Source: Bacillota bacterium
GTDB taxonomy: Bacteria > Bacillota > Clostridia > Christensenellales > UMGS416
Assembly (NCBI GenBank): GCA_023398815.1
Contig: JAEWRW010000059.1
Span: 62,001 to 126,000 of the forward strand
Length of the DNA stretch: 64,000 nucleotides
Reading direction: 5' to 3'
Shown piece by piece: positions 6,657-15,064 of the stretch (position 1 is the stretch's first letter; the number at the start of each line of letters is the position of its first letter). Made by a program: the position numbers and the translations under genes. Below the pieces are notes generated by a model. The model was not told the origin of the DNA and did no database searches. It saw nothing but the letters and a program-made list of their open reading frames with translations.

Positions 6657-9272
6657 ATGAGAGACGATTTGATGCAGTTCCCCTATATGGACCCCACGCT
6701 CCCGGTGGAGGCGCGGCTCGACGACCTTCTCGCGCGCATGACGCTTGCCGAGAAGGTGCGCCAGATGGACATCTACAACGGCGCGGAACTGGGCATGGAG
6801 ATGCACGACGAACACCTTGACGGCTTTGACGGCGAGGAGTACGCCCGGCGTTTCGGCGAGGTCGGCGTGGGCTGCCTGCAGGCGCGCTTCTCCAACGCAA
6901 AGCTCAACAACCAGGTGCAGGCCCACCACATCCGCACCAGCCGGCTGGGCATCCCGATCCTCTTCTCCGAGGAGACGCTACACGGCCTGGTGTGGCCGGA
7001 AGCCACGATCTTCCCCCAGCAGGTGGCGCTGGCCGGCACCTTCGACCCGGCGATGGCCTACCGCCAGGGCCGTGCCATCGCCACCGAGGCCCGCGCCCAG
7101 GGCGTGCACGAGGGCTTCGCCCCGGTGATGGACCTGGCGCGGGACGTGCGCTGGGGCCGGGTAGAGGAAGGCTATGGGGAGGACACCCACCTCAGCGCCC
7201 GCTTCGCCGCCGAGATGGTGTGCGGCCTGCAGGGTGACGACCTCAAGAACCCCGACACCATCGTGGCCGAGCCCAAGCACTTCACGGGCTACGGTGCGCC
7301 CTACGGTGGCTTGAACTGCGCCCCCGCCCTTTGGGGCCGGCACGAGCACGCCTTCTACTGCCTGCCGGTGTTTGAGGCCGCCATACAGGCCGGGGCCCTC
7401 AACGTGATGTGCTCCTACAACGCCATTGACGGCGTCCCGGTGGCCGGCGACCACAGCCTCCTGACAGGCGTACTGCGGGAGGAGTGGGGCATGCAGGGCT
7501 TTGTGCGGGCCGACATGACCGCCGTGGCCATGCTGCACACCTGCCACTTCACCGCCGAGACGCCCCGGGATGCCATTCGCCAGGGAGTGGTGGCGGGGGT
7601 GGATATGCAGCTCTATGACTTCCCCCACGACGTGTACCAGGACACGCTTGCCGACCTCGTGTACACCGGGGAGATTGCCGAGTCCGTCATCGACACAGCC
7701 TGTCGGCGGATCCTCCGGGTCAAGATGCTGCTGGGGCTCTTTGAGCGGCCGCTGACCGACGAGGGACTGGCGGCACAGGTCGTGAACTGCCCCGCCCACA
7801 AGGGGGTGGCGCGGGACGTGGCCCGCAAGGCCATCTGTCTGCTGAAAAACCAGGGGGATCTGCTGCCCCTCCAAAAGGACATCAGTACCATCGCCGTGCT
7901 GGGGCCCAGTGCCGCCGTGCCGCGCTTTGGAGACTACAGCCCCGCCCCCAGCGTGGCGCGGGCGGTGACGCTGCTCGATGGCATCCGGGCCGCCGTGTCC
8001 CCAGACACGCGGGTGACCCACGCCGCCGGCTGCAGCATTCTGGACACCGACATCACCCCCCTGCTGCCCCACTGGCTCCGCGACCGCGAGGGCAACCGGG
8101 GCCTGACGGGGGAGTACTTCAACGCGCTGGACTTCTCCGGCGAGCCGGTGCACGTGCGCACCGACCTCACCATTCAGTTCAACTTCATCTACTCCAAGCC
8201 CGCGCCGGGCGTCAACGCCGATCGGTTTTCCGTGCGGTGGACGGGCACGATGACCCCGACCGAGAGCTTCACGGGCTGCCTGGGCCTGAGCAGCAACGAC
8301 AGCATGCGCCTGTGGGTAGATGGCGAACTTATCGTGGACGGCTGGGGCGACCGGGACGCCAACCGGATGGTGGACTTCACCTTTGAGCGGGGCCGCGCCT
8401 ATGACATCCGGGTGGAGTACACCAACGACCAGCGCGGCGTGCGGGTCATCTGTGGCTTCAACCATGGCCGGGTGGACATGGAGGAAGCCGTGCACCTGGC
8501 CTGCGAGGCCGACGTGGCCATCGTGGCGGTGGGCGACAGCGAGGAGACCAGCGGCGAGAACCTCGACCGCGCCGACCTCAACCTGCCCGGGCGGCAGCTG
8601 GATCTTGTGAAAGCCATCCACGCCACCGGCACACCGGTGGTGCTGGTGCTGCAGAATGGCCGCCCCTTATCGCTCACCTGGGAGTCCGAGCACCTCCCGG
8701 CGATCGTGGAGGGGTGGCACATCGGTGAGCAGGCCGGCACGGCCCTCGCCGAGGTGCTCTTTGGCGATGTAAACCCGGCGGGCCGCCTGCCCTTCGCCTT
8801 CCCAAAGTCGGTGGGGCAGATCCCGGTCAACTACAACCGTACGCCCTTCGGTGGCACCAAGTATGTGGAGATGGACTGGAACCCCCTCTACCCCTTCGGC
8901 TATGGGCTGAGCTACACGACCTTTGAGTACAGCAACCTGCGTCTCTCCGCCAGGGAGATTGCCCCAGACGGCACACTGGAAGTGCTGGTGGACGTGACCA
9001 ACACCGGCCGCCGCGCCGGCGACGAGGTGGTACAGCTCTACCTGCACGACACATTCAGCAGCACCGTGCGGCCCTACCAGGAGCTGGCGGGGTTTGAGCG
9101 CATCACCCTGCAGCCGGGTGAGACCCGCACCGTGCGCTTCACGCTGGGCGAGCGGCAGCTGCGCGTGTTAACCGCCGACTTCCGCTGGGTGGTGGAGCCC
9201 GGCAGCTTTGAGGTAATGGTGGGCGACAACGCCACCAACCTGCTGCTGCGAGACGAGTTTGTGGTGCGGTAG
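6657..9272 (+). CDS. Glycoside hydrolase family 3 (beta-glucosidase/xylosidase type) with PA14 insert
   Basis: 871 residues from ATG 6657 (AGAAGGAG upstream). Order: a GH3 N-terminal barrel (about 10-420) with GFAPVMDLARDVRWGR, the KHFTGYG motif and nucleophile region GFVRADMTAV, a GH3 C-terminal domain starting near KGVARDVARKAICLLKNQGD, an inserted PA14 domain (about 475-610, GLTGEYFN onward), the acid/base loop region SEETSGENLDRADLNLPG, and a C-terminal fibronectin-like domain. The nucleophile motif reads RADM rather than the usual SDW, but the Asp is kept. There is no signal peptide, so it probably acts in the cytoplasm on imported beta-linked oligosaccharides. It opens the carbohydrate block. 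Confidence 0.93.
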   Translation: MRDDLMQFPYMDPTLPVEARLDDLLARMTLAEKVRQMDIYNGAELGMEMHDEHLDGFDGEEYARRFGEVGVGCLQARFSNAKLNNQVQAHHIRTSRLGIPILFSEETLHGLVWPEATIFPQQVALAGTFDPAMAYRQGRAIATEARAQGVHEGFAPVMDLARDVRWGRVEEGYGEDTHLSARFAAEMVCGLQGDDLKNPDTIVAEPKHFTGYGAPYGGLNCAPALWGRHEHAFYCLPVFEAAIQAGALNVMCSYNAIDGVPVAGDHSLLTGVLREEWGMQGFVRADMTAVAMLHTCHFTAETPRDAIRQGVVAGVDMQLYDFPHDVYQDTLADLVYTGEIAESVIDTACRRILRVKMLLGLFERPLTDEGLAAQVVNCPAHKGVARDVARKAICLLKNQGDLLPLQKDISTIAVLGPSAAVPRFGDYSPAPSVARAVTLLDGIRAAVSPDTRVTHAAGCSILDTDITPLLPHWLRDREGNRGLTGEYFNALDFSGEPVHVRTDLTIQFNFIYSKPAPGVNADRFSVRWTGTMTPTESFTGCLGLSSNDSMRLWVDGELIVDGWGDRDANRMVDFTFERGRAYDIRVEYTNDQRGVRVICGFNHGRVDMEEAVHLACEADVAIVAVGDSEETSGENLDRADLNLPGRQLDLVKAIHATGTPVVLVLQNGRPLSLTWESEHLPAIVEGWHIGEQAGTALAEVLFGDVNPAGRLPFAFPKSVGQIPVNYNRTPFGGTKYVEMDWNPLYPFGYGLSYTTFEYSNLRLSAREIAPDGTLEVLVDVTNTGRRAGDEVVQLYLHDTFSSTVRPYQELAGFERITLQPGETRTVRFTLGERQLRVLTADFRWVVEPGSFEVMVGDNATNLLLRDEFVVR

Positions 9273-9351
9273 GCGCGGAGGTGGGTAAGGAACGGCACCA
9301 TGCCCCCGACTTTGGGTGCAGAGATGAATGACCAGCCATCTTTTTCACCCG

Positions 9352-9387
9352 AAAGAAACGCTTCTGAATGATCAGAAGCGTTTCTTT
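9352..9387. terminator. Strong bidirectional intrinsic terminator
   Basis: Perfect 16-bp stem (9352-9367/9372-9387) with loop ATGA. The stem ends in AAAGAAA/TTTCTTT, so T-rich tails occur on both strands. It separates the GH3 gene (+) from the convergent VOC gene (-). Confidence 0.9.
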
Positions 9388-9424
9388 ATATATCGGTTAA
9401 GGCCGTTAAGGTGAAATTGACCCT

Positions 9425-9850
9425 CTACCTCAATGCAAAATGGGGGCTCTCAAAGATGTGTTTCATTTGACACAGGCAGAAGGGGTGTCCGGCGGGGTCA
9501 AACAGAACCCTCCAATCATCGGAAAACTGCTCCTCCGCGACCGTTGCCCCACAATGGATCGCATATTGCACCGCTTTTTCCAAATCGTTCACGGCGAAGT
9601 CGAGATGGGCCATTTGCTGCTGGGCTCCTGGCTCCTCTGGCCATACGGGCGGTTCATAGGCAGGGTTCCGCTGAAACGTGATGCCCGGATAGGCCCCCTG
9701 CTGTGTCCCCGGAGCGGCTATGACGACGTATTCTTCATCAAAAAAAGGGATTTCCCATTGGAGCATTGCCGCATAGAATTTAGCCAGCTCATGCGGATCC
9801 TTGCAATCCAGTGTAAATGCGCTCATTTTAATCTTCAGTTCATCATCCAT
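9425..9850 (-). CDS. VOC-superfamily (glyoxalase/bleomycin-resistance fold) protein
   Basis: 141 residues. Two beta-alpha-beta-beta-beta modules are visible: MSAFTLDCKDPHELAKFY in the first half, and QMAHLDFAVNDLEKAV leading to DPAGHPFCLCQ in the second. The potential metal/ligand residues His (AHLDF) and the DPAGHPFCL ending are typical of the VOC family, whose members act as glyoxalases, dioxygenases or drug-binding proteins. The specific role is unknown. The start at 9850 has GGAGGG upstream. The alternative ATG at 9826 would remove eight residues. Confidence 0.8.
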   Translation of the reverse strand: MDDELKIKMSAFTLDCKDPHELAKFYAAMLQWEIPFFDEEYVVIAAPGTQQGAYPGITFQRNPAYEPPVWPEEPGAQQQMAHLDFAVNDLEKAVQYAIHCGATVAEEQFSDDWRVLFDPAGHPFCLCQMKHIFESPHFALR

Positions 9851-9934
9851 AACGTCGATCCCTCCAGCCTCTGTTCATACCGATTCTTTCGTAGTTCAAC
9901 GCCACCCGACAAATTCCTGTTTTTCTGCCCCGAT

Positions 9935-10070
9935 GCGCGGTGCTGCCCGCAGGCGCATGCCTGCTCCTTCCTATTTGCGTCGGCACACCGTCCATCCGCG
10001 TGCACGGCAGCCCTTTCCCCGCGCGCATCCCCCAAGCGCGATGCTGCCTGCAGGCGCATGCCTGCCCTGC
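9935..10070. repeat. Pair of direct repeats with internal palindrome (family of dispersed elements)
   Basis: Two copies of GCGCGRTGCTGCCYGCAGG followed by CGCATGCCTGC lie at 9935-9965 and 10037-10067, 102 bp apart. The second runs into the stop codon of the GH4 gene. Each contains a GCAGGC/GCCTGC-type palindrome. Related GCGATGCTG-led elements occur at 11621-11650 and 14347-14377. Confidence 0.65.
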
Positions 10071-11428
10071 TAGCGGTAGTGGGCGGCCATGGCGTCATTC
10101 CAGGGCAGGGCTAGGATGTCCTCCAGGAACGCGCGGGCCTGGGCCTGGCTGGTGGCATACTTGTCCATGAGGATGAGCTCCTCCAGGAAGTCGCGCCGTC
10201 CCTCGGCGTAGGCGGCCAGCTCCATCTCCACCGGGGCGACGCGGTCGCGCAGGATGTGCGCGAGAATGGGCCGGGGCAGCGGTGGCTGTGGCTGGGGCTG
10301 CAGCCCACTGCCGGAGACCCGCACCGGTGCCTCCACCTGGAAGTCCTCGGGCAGGCCGGGCACAAAGGCCCCACGGTTCATGACGTTAATGACGAAGGTG
10401 CGCGGGGTGTCTAGGACCAGCGACTCAATGAGAGGCACCATCAGCTCGTCGGATGCCTTGGGCGGGAAGGCCTCGGTGATGCGCACATGGGGGTCGGCGG
10501 CCCAGGCCTCAAATTGCTCCGCCTGCCCACGGGCCCAGTCGGTGAGGTACTGCCAACCGGCGGCTGGGTCCTTCTCATGGTAGCGCTCACGCTGGGCGGC
10601 GTCGGCCCGATACCACCAGGGCCACTCGGCCCCGGTCCAGTGCATGGTGTCGCCGACGGGCACCACGCCATGGCGGAAGAAGAAATCCGACCGGGCAGCC
10701 GAGGTCACCCGCCAGATAAAATCGTCGTCCCGCACCTCGTCGGCGTGGTCGGCGAGCCACCGGCCCAGCAGGGGCAGGAAATCCTGCCCGGCCACGGTGG
10801 CCCGCTGTAGCCACAGGAAGTGGTTGACGCCGGACATGGCAAAGTCGGCGACGTCGGAGCGGGCAAAGCCCATCTTCTCCACAATCTGGTAAAAGGCGGC
10901 ATAGCCGTGGCAGATGCCGATGGCCCGCAGGCGCGGAAACCGCCGGCCCAGTAGCGTGATGCCGGAGATGATGGGGTTGGCCACCTGTAGCAGCCACGCG
11001 TTGGGGCAGAACCGCTCCATGTCGACGGCCAGTTCCTCAAACAGACGAAATTGATAGAAGTTCACAAAGAACGCCTCGTCGTAGAGGATGTGGTAGCTAC
11101 CGGGGAAGTCAAAGCCGTGGCGGCGGGCCACATCGAAGCCCTCGGTCATTTTGGTGTAGTTGCAGGCGAGGGCCGTGTTGACCACGAACTGCGCGCCGGT
11201 CAGCACCTCCGCCCGGTCGGTGGTGGCCACCACCCGCAGCGGTGCCCCGGTCTCCCCAGCGTAGCGGTTGGCCAGCGTCTCCACCGCTCGCAGGCGGTCG
11301 GGGTTCACATCCATCAGAGCCAGCGTCACGTCCCCAAGGCGCGGGCTGGCGCACAGGTCGCGCACAAACGTCATGGAAAAGTGGGCGCTGCCCGCGCCGA
11401 TGAGGGCGATGCGAATGGGTCGGGCCAT
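10070..11428 (-). CDS. Glycoside hydrolase family 4 (alpha-galactosidase/6-phospho-glycosidase type)
   Basis: 452 residues from ATG 11428 (GGAGGAAGCACC upstream). The N-terminal Rossmann fold IALIGAGSAHFSM binds NAD+. DVNPDRL is the acidic turn after beta-2, IGICHGYAAF carries the Cys-His metal ligands, and GVNHFLWL is the second metal site. GH4 enzymes use NAD+, Mn2+ and a redox-elimination mechanism on alpha- or beta-glycosides. The closest visual match is the MelA/alpha-galactosidase or galacturonidase side of the family, but the specificity is not certain. It is on the same strand as the Gfo/Idh and LacI genes, consistent with a sugar-use locus. Confidence 0.88.
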   Translation of the reverse strand: MARPIRIALIGAGSAHFSMTFVRDLCASPRLGDVTLALMDVNPDRLRAVETLANRYAGETGAPLRVVATTDRAEVLTGAQFVVNTALACNYTKMTEGFDVARRHGFDFPGSYHILYDEAFFVNFYQFRLFEELAVDMERFCPNAWLLQVANPIISGITLLGRRFPRLRAIGICHGYAAFYQIVEKMGFARSDVADFAMSGVNHFLWLQRATVAGQDFLPLLGRWLADHADEVRDDDFIWRVTSAARSDFFFRHGVVPVGDTMHWTGAEWPWWYRADAAQRERYHEKDPAAGWQYLTDWARGQAEQFEAWAADPHVRITEAFPPKASDELMVPLIESLVLDTPRTFVINVMNRGAFVPGLPEDFQVEAPVRVSGSGLQPQPQPPLPRPILAHILRDRVAPVEMELAAYAEGRRDFLEELILMDKYATSQAQARAFLEDILALPWNDAMAAHYR

Positions 11429-11620
11429 GGTGCTTCCTCCTTTTCGCCGCTTGGTGTTCCCGCCTAGCCAAGCCGGGAGCGCCGGGGTTCTCACTTGGCC
11501 GGCTTGTGGCAGCACAGTTCTCGTGAGCGGGCACACCGCCATACTTCTGCACGAAACGCGCAGCAACGGGTGCATGCCCCGCACACCGGGCGCGGCGGCG
11601 TATCCCCCGTCACCCCCGGT

Positions 11621-11652
11621 GCGCGATGCTGGCGGCGGGCCCTGCCCGCCTA
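11621..11652. repeat. Dispersed palindromic element overlapping the Gfo/Idh stop codon
   Basis: GCGCGATGCTGGCGGCGGGC continues to the 17-bp near-palindrome GGCGGGCCCTGCCCGCC (11634-11650), which abuts and shares a base with the TAG stop (11650-11652, minus strand). The same palindrome in the same position ends the acyl-CoA ligase gene at 15046-15062. Confidence 0.7.
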
Positions 11653-12918
11653 GTTTTCAAACTCCTTGCCAGCCTGCCACAGGGCGCGGATGCGGGCGTA
11701 GGCCTCGTCGGAGACCGGCTCCAGCCCTTCGGCCCCGGCAAAGATAGGCAGCAGCTGGTCGCCCGCCACCTCTGGCGCGGTGCAGGCGTGGTCATTGCGC
11801 CAGGCGGCGCGCTGGGCCGGGTCGCGCAGGTCGGGCACATCCACCGGCGCGCCGCCATTGAGGTGGGAACGATAGGCCAGCAGGCCACAGATGCCCATGT
11901 CCACCGCCGTGTACACATCGATGGTGTAGGCCAGTCCATCGGGCCGGCCCAGAATCCGCTCAATGAAGAAATGGGTGGCGTAGAAGTCGCTGCCGCCGTG
12001 GGTGCCAAAGTTGGTAGCGAGCTCGGCCGACACGAATTTCTCGGGCAGGTAGGTCTCCAGCTTGCCGTGGCAGGCGCGCTCCCCCTCAATGTAGACGTTG
12101 AGCAGCTCCTCGCCAAAGCGCTGGGTCTCCATGCAGCCGCGCGTTCCGTACACCTCGTAGTTGACGCTGCCGGGCTCGCGCTTGAGCCCACCATGGATGC
12201 TCTTTACTACCGCGCCGTTGTCAAGCGTCACCATCTCGATGCCGGCCATTCCGTTCATCGCTCCCAGGCCATTGTAGTAGTTGGCGAGGTTGGGTGCGGT
12301 GGCGACGCCCGCCACCCGTACCGGCCGCCGTCCGCTGATGGTGAGGAGCGGCCCAAGGCTGTGGGTGCAGTAGTAAAACGGGTGCAGGCGGTTACGCCAG
12401 TGGTCGCGCTCGCCATAGGTGATCTGCGGCCAGATGGACGTGCAGTCGTGGATGTACTCGCCCTCTCCGTAGGTGATCTCCCCCACGTCACCCCGGCGGT
12501 AGCGCCGCCACATCTCAAAGGTGCGGTCCATGTAGCAGTAGTTCTCGGCGTAGGCGTAGACCTTGCCGGTGCGCTCCACCGCCTCTATGAGGGCGACGGC
12601 CTGCGCCATCGTCTCACAGGGCAGCACTTCGCTCAGCACATGCCGGCCCGACTGCAGTAGCCGGATGGCGTAGGGCGCGTGCTCGGTGGCGTAGTTGGCC
12701 AGCACCACCGCGTCCATGTCGTGTTGCAGAAACGTCTCAAAGTCCTCGTACACCGCCACCGTCTGGCCCTGCTCGCCCGCCAGGGCAGCCACCTCGTCCA
12801 GCAGGGGACGGTAGCGGTCGCACACCGCCACAAGCTCGGCGTCCGGGTGCTTCCACAGCACCCGCATCATGGTCTTGCCCCGAGCTGCGCCAAACACGCC
12901 GATTTTCAACTTTGCCAT
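11650..12918 (-). CDS. Gfo/Idh/MocA-family NAD(P)-dependent oxidoreductase
   Basis: 422 residues from ATG 12918 (GGAGGAGAGGGT upstream). The N-terminal Rossmann motif is IGVFGAARGKTMMRVL, a GxGxxG variant. It is followed by AVCDRYRPL and VVLANYATEHAPYAIRLLQ, where the NAD-binding fold places its cofactor contacts. The catalytic-region motif is SEVLPCETMAQA, in place of the common EKP. The large C-terminal beta-sheet domain follows. The family oxidises or epimerises sugars and inositols and includes NAD-dependent glycosidases. Its own near-palindromic LacI-type operator (12937-12954) lies just upstream, so it is probably controlled by the neighbouring regulator. Confidence 0.9.
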   Translation of the reverse strand: MAKLKIGVFGAARGKTMMRVLWKHPDAELVAVCDRYRPLLDEVAALAGEQGQTVAVYEDFETFLQHDMDAVVLANYATEHAPYAIRLLQSGRHVLSEVLPCETMAQAVALIEAVERTGKVYAYAENYCYMDRTFEMWRRYRRGDVGEITYGEGEYIHDCTSIWPQITYGERDHWRNRLHPFYYCTHSLGPLLTISGRRPVRVAGVATAPNLANYYNGLGAMNGMAGIEMVTLDNGAVVKSIHGGLKREPGSVNYEVYGTRGCMETQRFGEELLNVYIEGERACHGKLETYLPEKFVSAELATNFGTHGGSDFYATHFFIERILGRPDGLAYTIDVYTAVDMGICGLLAYRSHLNGGAPVDVPDLRDPAQRAAWRNDHACTAPEVAGDQLLPIFAGAEGLEPVSDEAYARIRALWQAGKEFEN

Positions 12919-12936
12919 ACCCTCTCCTCCTATTAT

Positions 12937-12954
12937 ACCGTTACCGGTAAAGTT
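12937..12954. promoter_or_regulatory. LacI-type operator (imperfect) upstream of the oxidoreductase
   Basis: ACCGTTACCGGTAAAGTT matches 16 of 18 positions of the perfect palindrome found upstream of the LacI gene (14092-14109). The central CG step (here AC-CG-GT) is typical of LacI-family sites. It lies about 20 bp before the oxidoreductase start. Confidence 0.8.
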
Positions 12955-12992
12955 CCGTAGTGTCACACCCCTCGGCGCCTGCCGTTCCGGGT

Positions 12993-14072
12993 TCAGTGGG
13001 GGTTGATGATCGATTCGCGATGGCCCAGATTCTCCCGCATCACGATGTCCAGGCGGGTGTACTGCCGGTCCCCCGGCGGGGGCGCGCCGTCGCGCAGGCA
13101 TTCAAAAAGGCGACGGACGACGGCATAGCCCTGGGAAAATGGGTCCTGACTGATGACGGCGGCGATGGCGTCCTCCTCCAGCAGGGCCGCCACCTCCGGC
13201 GAGAGCTCATGGCCCACAAGCACGGTTTCTTTGAGTGCCGGAATGCCCTGCACGGTGCGGGCAATAGGCCCCAGGTAACTGCCGGTGGTGTCATAGATGC
13301 CATCCAGCGGGCCGGCTGCCGCCAACGCCTGCCGGAGGGTCTCCCGCTCGGCAGGGCTGCCCGGCCACAGTGGGCCGCAGGTGTACTCGCCGGCCAAGGC
13401 CATGCCCGGGCAGCGTTCCCGCAAGTAATCGCGGAAGCCCGCCATTCGTTCGTCGTACTCATAGGAAGGCATGTCAATGCGCACCACAAAGAGCCGGCCC
13501 CGCCCCCGCAGCATACGGCGGAGCAGCTCACCGGCCAACCGCCCGCTGTGGCGGATCTGCGGGCCAACATAGAAAAGACGGCGGGAGGCGGGCAGGTCGT
13601 CGTTGAAGGTGGCCACCAGTATGCCCCGGCCCACTGCCTCGTCAATCCTGGCGCACACGGCCGGGTCGTCCACCGGCACCAGGGCGATGGCGTCCACCCC
13701 CTGCGCCAGCAGCTCGTCCATCCCTGCCAGGATGTCGGCGGCATTGCGCTCGCCACCGGTGCGCTGGCACACCACCTCCAGCCCGAAGTCGGCAAACTCC
13801 TCCCCCGCCGCGTGGATGCCGCGCTCCACCTCGCCCCAGAAGGAGGCAAAGGCACTTTCAAAGAGCACGCCCACGCGGAGCTTCCTCGCCCGCAGCGACA
13901 GCGACTGGGCCACGCGGTCGGGTTTGTAGCCCCTCTTCTCCATGAGTTCCAGCACGCGGCGGCGGGTCTCCGGGCTGACGCCGGGGCGGTTGTGCAGGGC
14001 GCGGTCCACCGTGCCCTTGGTGATGCCCAGCTCATCCGCGATGTCCTGCAGCGTCACCCGTCGCTCCGTCAT
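12993..14072 (-). CDS. LacI-family transcriptional regulator
   Basis: 359 residues from ATG 14072 (GGAGTGAGGGC upstream; a longer frame to 14093 has no site). The N-terminal LacI helix-turn-helix is VTLQDIADELGITKGTVDRA plus hinge helix (RVAQSLSLRARKL). It is followed by a periplasmic-binding-protein-like sugar sensor of two lobes, including PSYEYDERMAGF. ALHNRPGVS is the conserved second-helix region. It should repress or activate the adjacent oxidoreductase/GH4 genes in response to a sugar. A perfect 18-bp operator sits in its own promoter, so autoregulation is likely. Confidence 0.93.
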   Translation of the reverse strand: MTERRVTLQDIADELGITKGTVDRALHNRPGVSPETRRRVLELMEKRGYKPDRVAQSLSLRARKLRVGVLFESAFASFWGEVERGIHAAGEEFADFGLEVVCQRTGGERNAADILAGMDELLAQGVDAIALVPVDDPAVCARIDEAVGRGILVATFNDDLPASRRLFYVGPQIRHSGRLAGELLRRMLRGRGRLFVVRIDMPSYEYDERMAGFRDYLRERCPGMALAGEYTCGPLWPGSPAERETLRQALAAAGPLDGIYDTTGSYLGPIARTVQGIPALKETVLVGHELSPEVAALLEEDAIAAVISQDPFSQGYAVVRRLFECLRDGAPPPGDRQYTRLDIVMRENLGHRESIINPH

Positions 14073-14091
14073 GCCCTCACTCCTTTCGCAC

Positions 14092-14109
14092 ACCGTTACC
14101 GGTAACGGT
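14092..14109. promoter_or_regulatory. Perfect 18-bp LacI-type operator
   Basis: ACCGTTACC|GGTAACGGT is an exact palindrome 20 bp upstream of the LacI-family gene start. The same half-site recurs in front of the oxidoreductase gene. Confidence 0.85.
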
Positions 14110-14431
14110 GCCAGTATAACGGGCCGGAAGCGGCGGCGTCAAGGCCGGTGTGTGTAGACACAGCAACGGCACGAACCATTCCTGATTCGCGCCGTAGTTC
14201 GGCTTAGGGGAAGGCCCCCTCCGTTTGGTGGCCATCCCTTCAAGCCCGGTCGGATTGGCTTGGCGTGGCGGTGCACAGGCTTAGCCGTCTGCGCTGGCAC
14301 GCCACTTGCCGTGGTCACGGCAACATGCTCCCAGCCACACCCCATGGGCGATGCTGGCGGCAGGCCCTGCCCACCTCAAAGTGTCTACAAACCCCTAGAA
14401 CGGGCAAAGGAGATGAACCTCCCGCCCCATC

Positions 14432-14664
14432 GCAACACATTGTGTTGCTCGCACCACTCTCAACGATTCTGACGAATCGTCTGCCGTGGCGCGGGGGTAA
14501 CACCGCTTCATTCGGCGGGAGGAAAGACGAGGCCAGCGTGAGCAGAAGAAAAAACCGCCCGAAGGCCCAAACGCCTGGATGGCGCAAGACCGAGGGCTGT
14601 GATGGCGTTGCATCGCAACGCCATAGCCGCATGGATGCGGCGTAAGGCCCGTAGGCGCGACGTA
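14432..14664. repeat. Hairpin-bounded repeat block, copy 1
   Basis: It opens with GCAACACA-T-TGTGTTGC (14432-14448), continues with the ACGATTC/GAATCGT hairpin (14463-14480), and closes with TGGCGTTGC-ATC-GCAACGCCA (14603-14623) and a GCGGCGTAAGGC tail. It is related to the block at 14710-14930. Confidence 0.55.
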
Positions 14665-14709
14665 TCCTCAGAAACCCGCATGCGAGCTGCAATGAGTGAT
14701 CGGTCCCCC

Positions 14710-14932
14710 GCATTGCTGCGCAATACTCGCGTTGCTCTCAACGATTCTAAAGAATCATCTGCCGCAACGCGGGACTGAGAATCGGCGACATGTGCGGCGA
14801 ATCAGACACGCATGGATGCGTGTCCAACCGTCGCGCCGTGGCTGGTCGCAACCCTGCGGGTTGCTGCTCGCCCAAGCATCCCGGAAGGCATTGCAGCGCA
14901 ATGCCTTAGCGCCCGGAAGGCGCGTAAGGCGT
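14710..14932. repeat. Hairpin-bounded repeat block, copy 2
   Basis: It opens with ATTGC-TGC-GCAAT (within 14710-14726), continues with GATTCT-AA-AGAATC (14742-14755), and closes with AAGGCATTGC-AGC-GCAATGCCTT (14885-14907) and a GGCGCGTAAGGC tail. The element order matches copy 1, with compensating changes in the stems. Confidence 0.55.
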
Positions 14933-15045
14933 GAACGGCGATCTAGCAATAACGAGAACAAGCACTCTGAATCGCGGCTGTCGCCACAGCGGCCAGGCTG
15001 CATGGGCGAGCAGCGCGCGTAGCACGCGACCAGCCAGACGCGAAA

Positions 15046-15064
15046 GGCGGGCCCTGCCCGCCTA
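15046..15064. repeat. Palindromic element overlapping the acyl-CoA ligase stop codon
   Basis: GGCGGGCCCTGCCCGCC (15046-15062) immediately follows the minus-strand TAG stop (15062-15064) and is identical to 11634-11650. On the minus strand a short TTTCG follows, so it may act as a terminator. Confidence 0.7.

Larger units (their letters stand above)
14110..15061. other. 950-bp non-coding region with hairpins and tandem repeats
   Basis: No convincing gene was found on either strand. It holds a TTGCCGTG/CACGGCAA hairpin (14308-14325), a dispersed GCGATGCTGGCGGC element (14347-14377), and two related blocks about 280 bp apart. Each block contains a CTCAACGATTCT hairpin (14459 and 14739), opens with a palindrome, and closes with a GC-rich palindrome followed by CGTAAGGC. 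Confidence 0.7.

Noticed and set aside
6978..8621. Long open frame on the minus strand (547 codons) inside the GH3 gene
   Set aside because: High-GC shadow of the GH3 coding sequence. The plus-strand protein has all family motifs, and the minus frame has none and no ribosome site.
11626..12660. 344-codon plus-strand frame over the Gfo/Idh gene
   Set aside because: Antisense shadow. Valine/alanine-rich without motifs or a start site.
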